This document shows positions 40,872 through 49,500 of a stretch of DNA of 64,000 nt, piece by piece. Where the stretch lies: positions 1,291,676 to 1,355,675 of the forward strand of contig NZ_KE386571.1 of the NCBI RefSeq assembly GCF_000427645.1. Reading direction: 5' to 3'. The stretch is from Sphingomonas phyllosphaerae FA2 (GTDB lineage: Bacteria > Pseudomonadota > Alphaproteobacteria > Sphingomonadales > Sphingomonadaceae). A program made the translations under genes and the position numbers. The notes below the pieces were generated by a model. That model made no database searches. It saw only the letters and a program-made list of their open reading frames with translations, and was not told the origin of the DNA. The stretch's first letter is position 1; each line of letters opens with the position of its first letter.

Positions 40872-41882
40872 TCAGAACGTCACGATCGCCTTCAGAACAT
40901 GGTCCGCCTCGGCGATCAACCTCGGCATCCGCTCCGGCAAGTCGTCGGCGTCGATGCTATGCGTATGGAGCGCGTTCGTGGGAATGTCGCCGCTGCGGAT
41001 CGCGGCGAGCACGCGCGCGAAGTCGCTCGCCAGTGCGTTGCGGCTCGCGATCAGCGTCGTCTCGCGGCGGTGGAATTCGGGATCGGCGAAGATCAGCTCG
41101 TCGGGAACGACGCTGACCAGCACGTAACTGCCGCCATTCGCGACATAGTCGAGCCCCTTGCGCATCGCATGGATGTTGCCGGTCGCATCGAACACACAGT
41201 CGAAAAAGTCGCCTTCGGTACGCGCCGACAGCGCATCGCGAATGCCGTCATCGACGGTGACGACGTCATCGAACCCGAGCCGCGAACGCGCGTATTCGAG
41301 CCGTGACGCCCGCGTGTCGATGATCGTCACCCGCGCCCCATCGAGCCGCGCGAACAGCGACACCGCAATCCCGATCGGCCCCGCGCCCGCGACCAGCACG
41401 CGATCACCGGGTGACAGCTTAGCGCGCGCCACTGCATGTGCGCCGATCGCGAGGAACTCGACCATCGCCGCTTGGTCGAGCGTCAGGTCGTCTGCCGGGA
41501 TCACGGCGCGCTCGGGCACCGCGATCACGTCCTGCATCCCGCCATCGGTGTGAACGCCAAGTACCGCAATCCGCGTGCAGCAATTCGGCTTGGCCTTACG
41601 GCACGCAATGCAGATGCCGCACGCCAGATAGGGGTTGATCGTCACCCGCTGTCCGACACGCAGCGCCGACCCATCCGGCACCGCCGCGATCTCGCCCGCC
41701 AGCTCGTGCCCCATCACGCGCGGATAGGAGAGGAACGGCTGGTTGCCCGCGAAGATATGATAATCGGTACCGCACAGTCCGACGCGGCGCATCCGCACCA
41801 GCACCTCGCCCGCCGCCACATGCGGCGGTTCACGCTCGACGCGTTCGAGCGCAAACGGCTCGCGGCACACAATCGCGCGCAT
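40872..41882 (-). CDS. Zinc-binding alcohol dehydrogenase (sugar/sugar-acid dehydrogenase)
   Basis: The 336-residue MDR protein has catalytic zinc ligands in GLCGTDYH and GHELAG, and structural-zinc cysteines in ACGICIACRKAKPNCC. The Rossmann motif is VLVAGAGPIGIAVSLFA, followed by TIIDTRASRLEYA, which suggests NAD. It resembles the RspB and L-galactonate/idonate 5-dehydrogenase type. As first gene of the operon it could oxidise the imported sugar or a later acid. The pathway step is inferred. Confidence 0.88.
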   Translation of the reverse strand: MRAIVCREPFALERVEREPPHVAAGEVLVRMRRVGLCGTDYHIFAGNQPFLSYPRVMGHELAGEIAAVPDGSALRVGQRVTINPYLACGICIACRKAKPNCCTRIAVLGVHTDGGMQDVIAVPERAVIPADDLTLDQAAMVEFLAIGAHAVARAKLSPGDRVLVAGAGPIGIAVSLFARLDGARVTIIDTRASRLEYARSRLGFDDVVTVDDGIRDALSARTEGDFFDCVFDATGNIHAMRKGLDYVANGGSYVLVSVVPDELIFADPEFHRRETTLIASRNALASDFARVLAAIRSGDIPTNALHTHSIDADDLPERMPRLIAEADHVLKAIVTF

Positions 41883-41909
41883 AGCTAAGGTCCTCTTCCT
41901 AATCTGCTT

Positions 41910-41919
41910 TCATATATGA
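41910..41919. promoter_or_regulatory. Candidate operator upstream of the fucose-type operon
   Basis: TCATATATGA is a perfect 10-bp palindrome, extended to TTTCATATATGAGA with 6 of 7 pairs. It lies 28-37 bp before the dehydrogenase ATG, where it would overlap the promoter. It is the only candidate site I see for the IclR protein encoded in the operon. Confidence 0.45.
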
Positions 41920-42008
41920 GACCTTGTTCACCAACAGGCAACATCAAGATGGCCAGTAGGCCGATGCCGGTCGCCGCACCAGAGGACGCAGGTGGCTGCG
42001 CCCCGGCC

Positions 42009-43820
42009 CTATCCCATCCGCTCGCGCACCACCTGCTCCAGCACGGTCAGCGGCATCGCGCCGAGCGTCAGCACGCGGTGGAATTCCTTCGGGTCCCATT
42101 TTGCCCCCGCCTTGCGCATCGCCTCGTCGCGCAGCCGCGTCCAGACGGTGTGGCCGATCTTGTAGCTGCACGCCTGCCCCGGCCAGACCGTGTAGCGGTC
42201 GATCTCTCCCTGGCTGCGCCCGCGCGCGATCCCGGTGGTGGCGATCAGATAATTGGTCGCTTTCTCGCGGCTCCAGCGCTTGGCGTGCATGCCCGAATCG
42301 ACCACCAGCCGCGTCGCGCGGAACAGCAGGGATTGGAGATAGCCGACCTGCCCGAGCGGATCTCCGTCATACATCCCCATCTCATCGGCAAGCTGTTCCG
42401 AATAGAGCGCCCAGCCCTCCGAATAGCCCGAATAGAAGCCGCGCCGCCGGATCAGCGGAATGTCCTGGCTCTCCAGCGCCGACATCACTTGTAGATGATG
42501 CCCGGGCACCGCCTCGTGATAGCTGAGAGTCGCCAGCCCGAACTTGGGCCGGTCGAACGTGTCGCGCAGGTTAATGAAGTAGATCGCCGGCCGCGACCCG
42601 TCGAGCGACGCGGACTGGTAATAGCCGCCCGGCGCCCCCGCCTGGATCGCCTCGGGCACGCGGCGCACCTCGACCGGCGCGCGCGGCAGGATCGCGAATT
42701 GCTCGGGCAGCCGCTTTGTCATCGCCGCGACCTGCGCGCGGAGTTGTTCGAGCAGCGCCTCGCGCCCCGGATCGGTGTTCGGATAGAGCTGATCCGGGCG
42801 CTTGTTGAGCGCGACCAGCCGCTCGCCGACCGTCCCCTGCGCCATCCCCTGCTTGCGCAGGATGCCGTCAATCCGCGCGCCTATTTCCGCGACCTGCGCC
42901 AGTCCGAGCCGGTGGATCTCGTCGCCGGTCATGTCGGTGGTGGTCGCCGCACTCGCCGCCGCGGCATAATAGGCTTCGCCATCGGGCAGCCGCCACACGC
43001 CGGCATCGTGCACCGCCCGTCCGCGCAACTCGGTCACCAACGCACGCTGGCGGTCGAGCGCCGGGAAGACGCGTTCGGTCATCAGCTTGACCACCGCCGC
43101 CGCGCGGTCATCGGGCAGATTCGCCGCCTTCAGCTTGGCGGCGATGTCGGTCGCGGGGCCGGTCGCATCGGCCGCCTTGTCGCGCACCGCCGCGAGTTGC
43201 TTGAGCGTGGTGTCGAGGATGTAGTCGGGCGCGAACACGCCTTTGCCCGCATCCGCCCGCTGCCGCTCGGTTTCGGCGTCGATCACCGGCCCCCAGGCCG
43301 CGACGCGCGCGACATAAGCGTCGGCGTCGGCGGCATCGCGCACGCGGTGCTGGTTGGCGAGGAAGTCGGGCACATCGCGATACGCGCCGGTCAGCTGCGT
43401 CAGGACATAGGGCGCGTACCGCCCCGCGCTCGCGCCATAATCGTAGCGCTCGCCGGCGAGCATCCGGTCGATGCTATAGGCGACAATATCATAGTCTAGC
43501 CGCGCCGCATCGCCGAGCGCATCGCGCGGGATCGCCCGCAACGCCGCGCGTTCGGCACGGGCGCGGGCGAAATCGCGCAGCTCCCCGGCGCGGCTCGCGT
43601 CCGACAGCCGCGACTTCAGCGGCGCGCGCGCACCGGTGTCGAGCCCGAGCGACGTCGCCTGCTCTGGGCTTTCATCGAGCCGCGCATAGAAGAAGCGATC
43701 GAGCAAGGCGCGCAAGTCGGCATCGCGCGATCCGGCTCTCGCGGCGGCGGTCGCGGCGCGCGGAATGCTGGCAAGCGCCGCCGCGGCGCTGGCGGAGGCG
43801 AGAAACTGGCGACGACGCAT
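42009..43820 (-). CDS. DUF885 family protein, putative secreted metallopeptidase
   Basis: The 603-residue precursor has a Tat-like N-terminus (MRRRQFLASASAAAALASIP). The DUF885 domain bears the metal-site-like HEAVPGHHLQ, then the conserved GYSEGWALYSEQLADEMG and PGQACSYKIGHTVW. DUF885 proteins are thought to be periplasmic zinc peptidases, but the activity of this one is not known. It is divergent from the CPA2 antiporter gene, 143 bp apart. Confidence 0.88.
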   Translation of the reverse strand: MRRRQFLASASAAAALASIPRAATAAARAGSRDADLRALLDRFFYARLDESPEQATSLGLDTGARAPLKSRLSDASRAGELRDFARARAERAALRAIPRDALGDAARLDYDIVAYSIDRMLAGERYDYGASAGRYAPYVLTQLTGAYRDVPDFLANQHRVRDAADADAYVARVAAWGPVIDAETERQRADAGKGVFAPDYILDTTLKQLAAVRDKAADATGPATDIAAKLKAANLPDDRAAAVVKLMTERVFPALDRQRALVTELRGRAVHDAGVWRLPDGEAYYAAAASAATTTDMTGDEIHRLGLAQVAEIGARIDGILRKQGMAQGTVGERLVALNKRPDQLYPNTDPGREALLEQLRAQVAAMTKRLPEQFAILPRAPVEVRRVPEAIQAGAPGGYYQSASLDGSRPAIYFINLRDTFDRPKFGLATLSYHEAVPGHHLQVMSALESQDIPLIRRRGFYSGYSEGWALYSEQLADEMGMYDGDPLGQVGYLQSLLFRATRLVVDSGMHAKRWSREKATNYLIATTGIARGRSQGEIDRYTVWPGQACSYKIGHTVWTRLRDEAMRKAGAKWDPKEFHRVLTLGAMPLTVLEQVVRERMG

Positions 43821-43963
43821 GCGAACTCCCGATCTGGTTATGGCAGCCAGACTGACGTTCGCACCGGACTTTGTCGAGCGCGGGCAGCCGCTTGCTCGGC
43901 CATCCGCATTTTTGAGGTCACAAAGGGCGACAAAGCCCGCCGCGCCTGCGTACAGTCGCGGTC

Positions 43964-45745
43964 ATGGCGATTGGACTGCACAACGAAGGCTTCTCAGACG
44001 CATTGGTGGTGCTGGGCGCCGCAGGGCTGGTGATCCCGGCGTTCGCCCGCTTCCGGATCAGCCCGGTGATCGGTTTCATTCTCGTCGGCGCGCTGGTCGG
44101 CCCCGCCGGGCTCGGCGCGCTCGTCCCGCGCGCGCCGTGGCTCTATTACTTCACGATCTCCGACCCGGACTCGATCGAGCCGTTTGCCGAATTCGGGATC
44201 GTGCTGCTGCTATTCTCGATCGGGCTGGAGCTTTCGTTTCGACGATTATGGGCGATGCGACAGTTGGTGTTCGGCACCGGGCCCGCGGCGCTGGTCGGCT
44301 GCGCGGTGCTGGTCGGGGTTGTCTTGCACCTGATGGGGCAGAGCTGGGGCGGATCGGCGGGGCTCGGCCTTGCGCTCGCGCTGTCGTCGACCGCGCTGGT
44401 GCTGCCACTGGTCGGAACCACCAGTCCGGTCGGGCGCGGTGCGTTCGCGATCCTGCTCTTCCAGGACCTCGCGCTCGTCCCGATCATCTTCGCGCTCGGT
44501 GCGATGGCGCCGACCGCCAGCGACGAGGGCTGGGTCGGGATTGCCGGCGTCGCGCTGCGCGGCGGGCTGACCGTCGTCGCGATGTACGTCGGCGGGCGGC
44601 TGGTGCTGCCCCGGTTGTTCGCGCAGGCGGCGCGCACCAAAAGCCCCGAACTGTTCCTCGCCGCCTCGTTGCTGGTCGTGATCGTCGCCAGCGTCGCGAC
44701 CACCGCAGCCGGGCTGTCGCCCATCGTCGGCGCGCTGCTCGCGGGGCTGCTGATCGCCGAGACGGAATATCACACCGAGGTTGAGGTGATGACCGCGCCG
44801 TTCAAGGGCCTCGCGCTCGGCGTGTTCCTCATCACCGTGGGCATGAGCCTCGATCTCGGCGCGATCGCGCGCAACTGGATGCCGCTGCTCGCCGCGGTGC
44901 TCGGCGTGGTCGCGGTCAAGGCGGTGGTCACCTACCTGCTGCTGCGCGTAGCCAATGCGCGCCCCGGCATCGCCGCGGAAACGGGGATGCTGATGGGCAG
45001 CCCGTCGGAGACGACGCTGATCGTGCTGGCGACCGCCGCGCAGGCGCAGCTCATCACCGCCGCCACCGCCAGCTTCTGGCAAACCGTCACCGCAATCGGG
45101 CTGACGATCACCCCGCTGCTCGCGCTGCTCGGCCGCGTGATCGCGCGGCGCATCGAGAGGCGCGACGGCGCCCGCCCCGATCCGCTCGACCATGGCGAGG
45201 GGCAGCGTGCGGTGGTGTTCGGCTTCGGCCGCGTCGGGCGGATGGTCGCCGACATGCTGGCCCGCCACGACCAGCGTTATGTCGCGGTCGAGGCGGATAT
45301 CGACGCGGTGACGCATGCGCGCACCGGCGGTTATCCGATCATCTTCGGCGATGTCGCGCGCGCCGAATTGCTCGACCGTCTCGACCTGACCAACGCGCGC
45401 GTCCTGATCCTGACGATGGACGACCCCGTTTTGACGGTGCGGCTGACCAAGCGGCTCCGCGCCGCCTTTCCCGCGTTGCCGATCATCGCCCGCGCGCGCG
45501 ACACCGCGCATGCCGCCGAACTCTACAAGGCCGGGGTGACCGATGCGGTCCCGGAAACACTCGAAAGCTCGCTGCAATTGTCCGAGGCGGTGCTGGTCGA
45601 TCTCGGCGTCGCGATGGGGCCGGTGATCGCCTCGATCCACGAAAAGCGCGAGGAATTGCGCGAGACGATCCGCCGCACCGCGATGCTCGACCGGCAACCG
45701 CGGATCCGGCGGATCCGGCGCAGCGATGAAATCCGACCCGCTTGA
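43964..45745 (+). CDS. CPA2 monovalent cation:proton antiporter (KefB/KefC-like)
   Basis: The 593-residue protein has about 12 membrane segments, including SIGLELSFRRLWAMRQ and the FQDLALVPIIF segment of CPA2 exchangers. A C-terminal TrkA-N domain has the nucleotide motif VVFGFGRVGRMVADML. KefB/KefC-type proteins export K+ with glutathione gating. The partner KefF/KefG is not adjacent, so gating cannot be judged. A glycosyltransferase gene follows 48 bp later. Confidence 0.9.
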   Translation: MAIGLHNEGFSDALVVLGAAGLVIPAFARFRISPVIGFILVGALVGPAGLGALVPRAPWLYYFTISDPDSIEPFAEFGIVLLLFSIGLELSFRRLWAMRQLVFGTGPAALVGCAVLVGVVLHLMGQSWGGSAGLGLALALSSTALVLPLVGTTSPVGRGAFAILLFQDLALVPIIFALGAMAPTASDEGWVGIAGVALRGGLTVVAMYVGGRLVLPRLFAQAARTKSPELFLAASLLVVIVASVATTAAGLSPIVGALLAGLLIAETEYHTEVEVMTAPFKGLALGVFLITVGMSLDLGAIARNWMPLLAAVLGVVAVKAVVTYLLLRVANARPGIAAETGMLMGSPSETTLIVLATAAQAQLITAATASFWQTVTAIGLTITPLLALLGRVIARRIERRDGARPDPLDHGEGQRAVVFGFGRVGRMVADMLARHDQRYVAVEADIDAVTHARTGGYPIIFGDVARAELLDRLDLTNARVLILTMDDPVLTVRLTKRLRAAFPALPIIARARDTAHAAELYKAGVTDAVPETLESSLQLSEAVLVDLGVAMGPVIASIHEKREELRETIRRTAMLDRQPRIRRIRRSDEIRPA

Positions 45746-45793
45746 GTGCCAACGGTCGCGATTTTGCCGCACATCGTGGCTAGCGGGCGGAGC

Positions 45794-46945
45794 ATGAACC
45801 CGTCCGAACTGCGCGTCGCCTTCGTCAGCGGCAACTACAATTACGTGCGCGACGGCGCGAACCAGGCGCAGAACCTGCTGGTTGGCTATCTTCTCGATCA
45901 AGGCGTGCAGGTGCGCGTCTATTCGCCGACCACGCCGACCCCGGCGTTCGAGGCGCGCGGGACGGTGGTCGATGTGCCCGCGATCCCGATGCCCGGCGGG
46001 CGCGGCGAATATAAGCTCGGCCGCGGGCTGCCCGCCCGGCCGCGCCGCGACATGGAGGCGTTCGACCCGCATCTGGTGCATGTCTCGTCGCCGGAATTTC
46101 TCGGTCACGCCGCGGTCACCTGGGCGCGGCGGCACGGGCTGCCGGTGGTCGCGACGGTCCACACCCGCTTCGAAACCTATTTCCAATATTACGGCCTGTC
46201 GCTGATCCAGCCGGTGATCGTCGCGATCCTGCGCCGTTTCTACAACCGCGCCGACCGCGTGCTGGTGCCGACCCCGTCGATGGCGCAGGTGGTGCGTGAT
46301 CTCGGGGTCACGTCGCCGATCTCCATCTGGGGTCGCGGCGTCAATCATCGCCGCTTCCACCCCGATGCGCGCGATCTGGCGTGGCGGCGGTCGCTGGGGA
46401 TCGCCGATGACGAGGTGACGATCGGCTTCCTTGGCCGGCTGGTGCTCGAAAAGGGACTCGGGGTGTTCGCCGATGTGCTCGCGCGCCTCGACGCACTGGG
46501 CGTGCGCCACCGCGTGCTGGTCGTCGGCAAGGGCCCGGCGCGCGACTGGTTCGCCGAGCGGGTGCCGCAGGCCGCGTTCGCGGGTTTCCAGAGCGGCGAT
46601 GACCTGGGCCGCGCGGTCGCGTCGATGGACCTGCTGTTCAACCCAAGCGTCACCGAGACATGGGGACAGGTAACCTCGGAAGCGATGGCCGCCGGCGTTC
46701 CGGTGGTCGCGGCACGCGCCACCGGCGCGGTCGATCTGCTGGAGGATGGACGCACCGGCTTCCTCGTGCCGCCGGAGGATCTCGACGGCTATGCCGCGGC
46801 GATTGCGCGACTGGTTTCCGACCCCGCGTTGCGCGCGGCGATAGGCCGCGCCGCGCACGACCGTGCGCAAGACTTCCGCTGGGAGACTGCCAATGCCGCG
46901 GTGTTGCAGGCGTACGGCGAGGTGCTTTCGTCGCCCCGGACTTGA
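45794..46945 (+). CDS. GT4/GT1 family glycosyltransferase
   Basis: The 383-residue GT-B enzyme has an N-terminal acceptor domain (RVAFVSGNYNYVRDGANQ). The donor-binding C-terminal domain has the FNPSVTETWGQVTSEAMAAG motif (E-x7-E), with GFLGRLVLEKGLG before it. The pattern resembles GDP-mannose-dependent mannosyltransferases that use lipid acceptors; the actual sugar is unknown. The ATG at 45794 has GCGGAG upstream. The stop codon lies inside a family A repeat, so its last residues (SSPRT) come from that repeat. Confidence 0.88.
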   Translation: MNPSELRVAFVSGNYNYVRDGANQAQNLLVGYLLDQGVQVRVYSPTTPTPAFEARGTVVDVPAIPMPGGRGEYKLGRGLPARPRRDMEAFDPHLVHVSSPEFLGHAAVTWARRHGLPVVATVHTRFETYFQYYGLSLIQPVIVAILRRFYNRADRVLVPTPSMAQVVRDLGVTSPISIWGRGVNHRRFHPDARDLAWRRSLGIADDEVTIGFLGRLVLEKGLGVFADVLARLDALGVRHRVLVVGKGPARDWFAERVPQAAFAGFQSGDDLGRAVASMDLLFNPSVTETWGQVTSEAMAAGVPVVAARATGAVDLLEDGRTGFLVPPEDLDGYAAAIARLVSDPALRAAIGRAAHDRAQDFRWETANAAVLQAYGEVLSSPRT

Positions 46946-47010
46946 TCCGGGGCGACGCTTTTTGTCGACCGAAGGAAGAAGCGGGGTCCCGGATCAAGTC
47001 CGGAACGACG
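46929..47010. repeat. Palindromic repeat, family A copy 3
   Basis: The left arm CGTCGCCCCGGACTTGATCC overlaps the 3' end of the glycosyltransferase gene and supplies its TGA. The right arm (GTCCCGGATCAAGTCCGG) ends 3 bp before the DUF2218 stop. The loop again has GAAGAAGCGGGG. It sits between two convergent genes. Confidence 0.88.
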
Positions 47011-47013
47011 ACA

Positions 47014-47304
47014 TCACACCGCCCCCCAGTCGAACGTCAGCGGCGCCTCGCGGAACGCGAAGCGGTCGAGGTGGCTCGCCACCACCTCTTGCATCCGCGC
47101 CATATCGCCGTCCTCCGGCACCGCCAGCCGCACGTCGAGTGTCTCGCTGTCGGCACGCAGGTCGAGCGTCGCTCCGTTCGGGAACGCGATCGTCGCCTCC
47201 TGCTCGGAGAAGCTGACCTCCATCTTGTGGCTCCAGTGCTTGGCGAGCTGCTGGAGATAGCGGCTCGCCGAATGCGTCGGGACGCGCGCGACGACGACGC
47301 TCAC
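47014..47304 (-). CDS. DUF2218 domain protein
   Basis: The 96-residue protein matches DUF2218: ARVPTHSASRYLQQLAKHWSHK, ATIAFPNGATLDLRAD and a C-terminal DRFAFRE. DUF2218 is often encoded next to, or fused with, siderophore-interacting reductases and PadR regulators, so a metal-homeostasis link is likely. Here it overlaps the PadR gene by 4 bp. Its biochemical role is unknown. Confidence 0.88.
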   Translation of the reverse strand: MSVVVARVPTHSASRYLQQLAKHWSHKMEVSFSEQEATIAFPNGATLDLRADSETLDVRLAVPEDGDMARMQEVVASHLDRFAFREAPLTFDWGAV

Positions 47305-47924
47305 TTCAGCCGCTCCACCTTCTGCGCCACCTCGTCGATCAGCGCGGCGATCTCGTGGAGCATTTCGGGCGAGGCGTCGGCGCGCTTCACGCGATCCATG
47401 ACCGCGTGGCGAAGGTTGTGCATTGCGCGACGGACCGGCGCGCCCTCGCCCTCGCCCTGCGCGCGCTGCGCCGCCAGCGCCTCCAGCCGCGCCATCAACG
47501 TCGCGACCGTCTCGGCCTGTTCGTCGAGATGCGCGCGCCCGGCGTCGGTCACCGCGAAACGCTTGCGCGATCCCTCGCTGGCCTGTTCCGCGATCAGCTC
47601 CATTTCGTCGAGCAGCGTCAGCGTCGGATAGACCACCCCCGGGCTCGGCGCATACGCACCGCCGGTCAGCGTCTCGATCGCCTTGATGAGTTCATAGCCG
47701 TGGCGCGGGGTGTCGGCGATCAGCTTGAGCAGCACCAGCCGCAGCTCCGACCCGTCGAACATCCGCCGGCTGCGACCGCCGCCACCGCCACCGCCGCGGC
47801 GATGCTCGCCGTCGTTGAGTCGCTCGATCCAGTGGAAGAACCGCTCGGGATCGAACCCGCCGCCCCCGCCGCGCGATGCGTGATGATGATGGCGGCCGCG
47901 GCCACCGTGTGAAAAACCGAACAT
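47301..47924 (-). CDS. PadR family regulator, YqjI-like, with His/Gly-rich N-terminus
   Basis: The 207-residue protein has a PadR winged helix (MFDGSELRLVLLKLIADTPRHGYELIKAIE, about 60-135). It is preceded by an N-terminal extension rich in His and Gly (SHGGRGRHHHHASRGGGGG and a run of Gly). This layout resembles E. coli YqjI, a nickel-responsive repressor of an iron-reductase gene. The ATG at 47924 has GGAG 8 bp upstream. It probably represses its own operon through palindromes at 47956 and 47992. Metal binding by the tail is inferred. Confidence 0.88.
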   Translation of the reverse strand: MFGFSHGGRGRHHHHASRGGGGGFDPERFFHWIERLNDGEHRRGGGGGGGRSRRMFDGSELRLVLLKLIADTPRHGYELIKAIETLTGGAYAPSPGVVYPTLTLLDEMELIAEQASEGSRKRFAVTDAGRAHLDEQAETVATLMARLEALAAQRAQGEGEGAPVRRAMHNLRHAVMDRVKRADASPEMLHEIAALIDEVAQKVERLK

Positions 47925-47955
47925 TCGGACGACTCCATTCTGTGTCATGATGCAG

Positions 47956-47969
47956 CAAGATATATCTTG
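47956..47969. promoter_or_regulatory. PadR operator candidate, site 1
   Basis: CAAGATATATCTTG is a perfect 14-bp palindrome, 32 bp upstream of the PadR ATG in the divergent PadR-rarA spacer. A related half-conserved copy lies 36 bp away (47992), a natural spacing for two dimers. Confidence 0.65.
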
Positions 47970-47991
47970 GTCGATCTGGCGCAAGAGCGTT

Positions 47992-48005
47992 CAAGATATA
48001 TTTTC
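47992..48005. promoter_or_regulatory. PadR operator candidate, site 2
   Basis: CAAGATATATTTTC repeats the left half of site 1 exactly and matches the rest partly. Its start is 36 bp from that of site 1, within the same divergent spacer, so it could affect the rarA promoter as well as the PadR one. Confidence 0.5.
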
Positions 48006-48050
48006 GCTTTCCTGCATGACGCAGCCCCGTGCGCACCTTACATGGCGGGC

Positions 48051-49379
48051 ATGGCCGACCTGTTTGCGGGGTTCGATCCCGTCGATCCTCCCAGCCCCGC
48101 TGTCTCCGATGCCCACGCCCCGCTCGCCGACCAGCTGCGCCCGCGCGCGCTCGCCGACGTGATCGGCCAGCGCCACCTGCTCGGCCCCGACGCCCCGCTG
48201 GCGATGATGATCCGCTCGCGGCGGCTGTCGTCGTTCGTGCTGTGGGGGCCGCCGGGGGTCGGCAAGACCACGATCGCGCGGCTGATCGCCGCCGAGGCGG
48301 GCTATGCCTTCGTCCAGCTTTCCGCGGTGTCGACCGGCATCGCCGACCTGCGCAAAACGCTCGCCACCGCGCGCGACCTGCGCGCCGCGCGCAAGCCGAC
48401 CGCTTTGTTCATCGACGAGCTGCACCGCTTCTCGCGCCCGGTGCAGGATGCACTGCTCCCCGCGGTCGAGGACGGTACGATCGTGCTGATCGGCGCGACC
48501 ACCGAGAACCCGAGCTTCAGCCTCGTCGCCGCATTGCTGTCGCGCGCCAAGGTGTTCACGCTCGACCGGCTGTCGGCAGCCGAACTGGACACCGTCATCA
48601 CGCGTGCCGAGGCGCAGCAGGAGCGCACGCTGCCCCTCGACCCCGATGCGCGCACCGCACTGATCGCGATGGCCGATGGCGATGCGCGCTATCTGCTCGG
48701 CCTGTGCGAAACCTTGTTCCTGATCGAGTCCGATGCGCCGATCGATACCGCGGCGCTGGCGGCGATCGTCCAGAAACGCGCACCGCTCTACGATCGCGAG
48801 CAGGAAGAGCATTTCAACCTGCTGAGCTGCTTCCACAAGAGCCTGCGCGGCAGCGACGCCGATGCCGCGCTGTACTGGGCGGCGCGGATGGTGCGCGGCG
48901 GCGAGGATGCCGGGGTGATCTTCCGCCGGCTATGCTGCGCGGCGTCCGAGGATGTCGGCATGGCGGATCCGCAGGCGCTGGTGCAGGTGATGACCGCCTG
49001 GCAAGCGTTCGAGCGGGTCGGAATGCCCGAGGGGCGGCTGTTTCTCGCGCAGGCGATCAATTACGTGGCGACTGCCCCAAAATCGAACGCCTCCTATGTC
49101 GCGTTCGACCGCGCTAGCGCGCTGGCGCGCGACACCGGCTCTTTGCCCCCGCCCAAGCATATCCTCAACGCCCCGACGAAGCTGATGAAGGAACTCGGCT
49201 ATCACAAGGGCTATCGCTACGATCACGATTACCCCGACGCCTATGCCGCGCAGGATTTCTTCCCCGCCGAAATCGGCGACGATCATCTGTTTTACGAACC
49301 CAACGAACGCGGATACGAGCGCGAGATCCGCAAACGCCTCACCTTCTGGGCGTCGGCGCGCGAGCGGCGCGAGGATTGA
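48051..49379 (+). CDS. rarA: Replication-associated recombination protein RarA (MgsA)
   Basis: AAA+ ATPase of the clamp-loader family that acts at stalled replication forks. The 442-residue protein has Walker A (GPPGVGKTTIARL), Walker B region with FIDELHRF, sensor regions near GATTENPSFSL, and the C-terminal RarA domain ending about EIGDDHLFYEPNERGYE. The ATG at 48051 (MADLFAGFD) is chosen; an in-frame ATG lies 9 bp upstream. It is divergent from PadR across the operator region. Confidence 0.93.
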   Translation: MADLFAGFDPVDPPSPAVSDAHAPLADQLRPRALADVIGQRHLLGPDAPLAMMIRSRRLSSFVLWGPPGVGKTTIARLIAAEAGYAFVQLSAVSTGIADLRKTLATARDLRAARKPTALFIDELHRFSRPVQDALLPAVEDGTIVLIGATTENPSFSLVAALLSRAKVFTLDRLSAAELDTVITRAEAQQERTLPLDPDARTALIAMADGDARYLLGLCETLFLIESDAPIDTAALAAIVQKRAPLYDREQEEHFNLLSCFHKSLRGSDADAALYWAARMVRGGEDAGVIFRRLCCAASEDVGMADPQALVQVMTAWQAFERVGMPEGRLFLAQAINYVATAPKSNASYVAFDRASALARDTGSLPPPKHILNAPTKLMKELGYHKGYRYDHDYPDAYAAQDFFPAEIGDDHLFYEPNERGYEREIRKRLTFWASARERRED

Positions 49380-49500
49380 GCACGCGCCCGATTGCGTGGG
49401 CGTAACAAGGCGATAAGCGCAGCGATGTGAGTCGCATCCCTCCAGTCCATACCGGCCGCCCGCGGCCGGGCCGATCCTCGCCCCCATGCGTTGAGCGCCC

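Noticed and set aside
44246..46870. 874-codon minus-strand frame opposite the antiporter and glycosyltransferase
   Set aside because: It spans two well-supported genes on the other strand and their gap. The His/Arg/Gln/Asp-rich composition is that of an antisense shadow.
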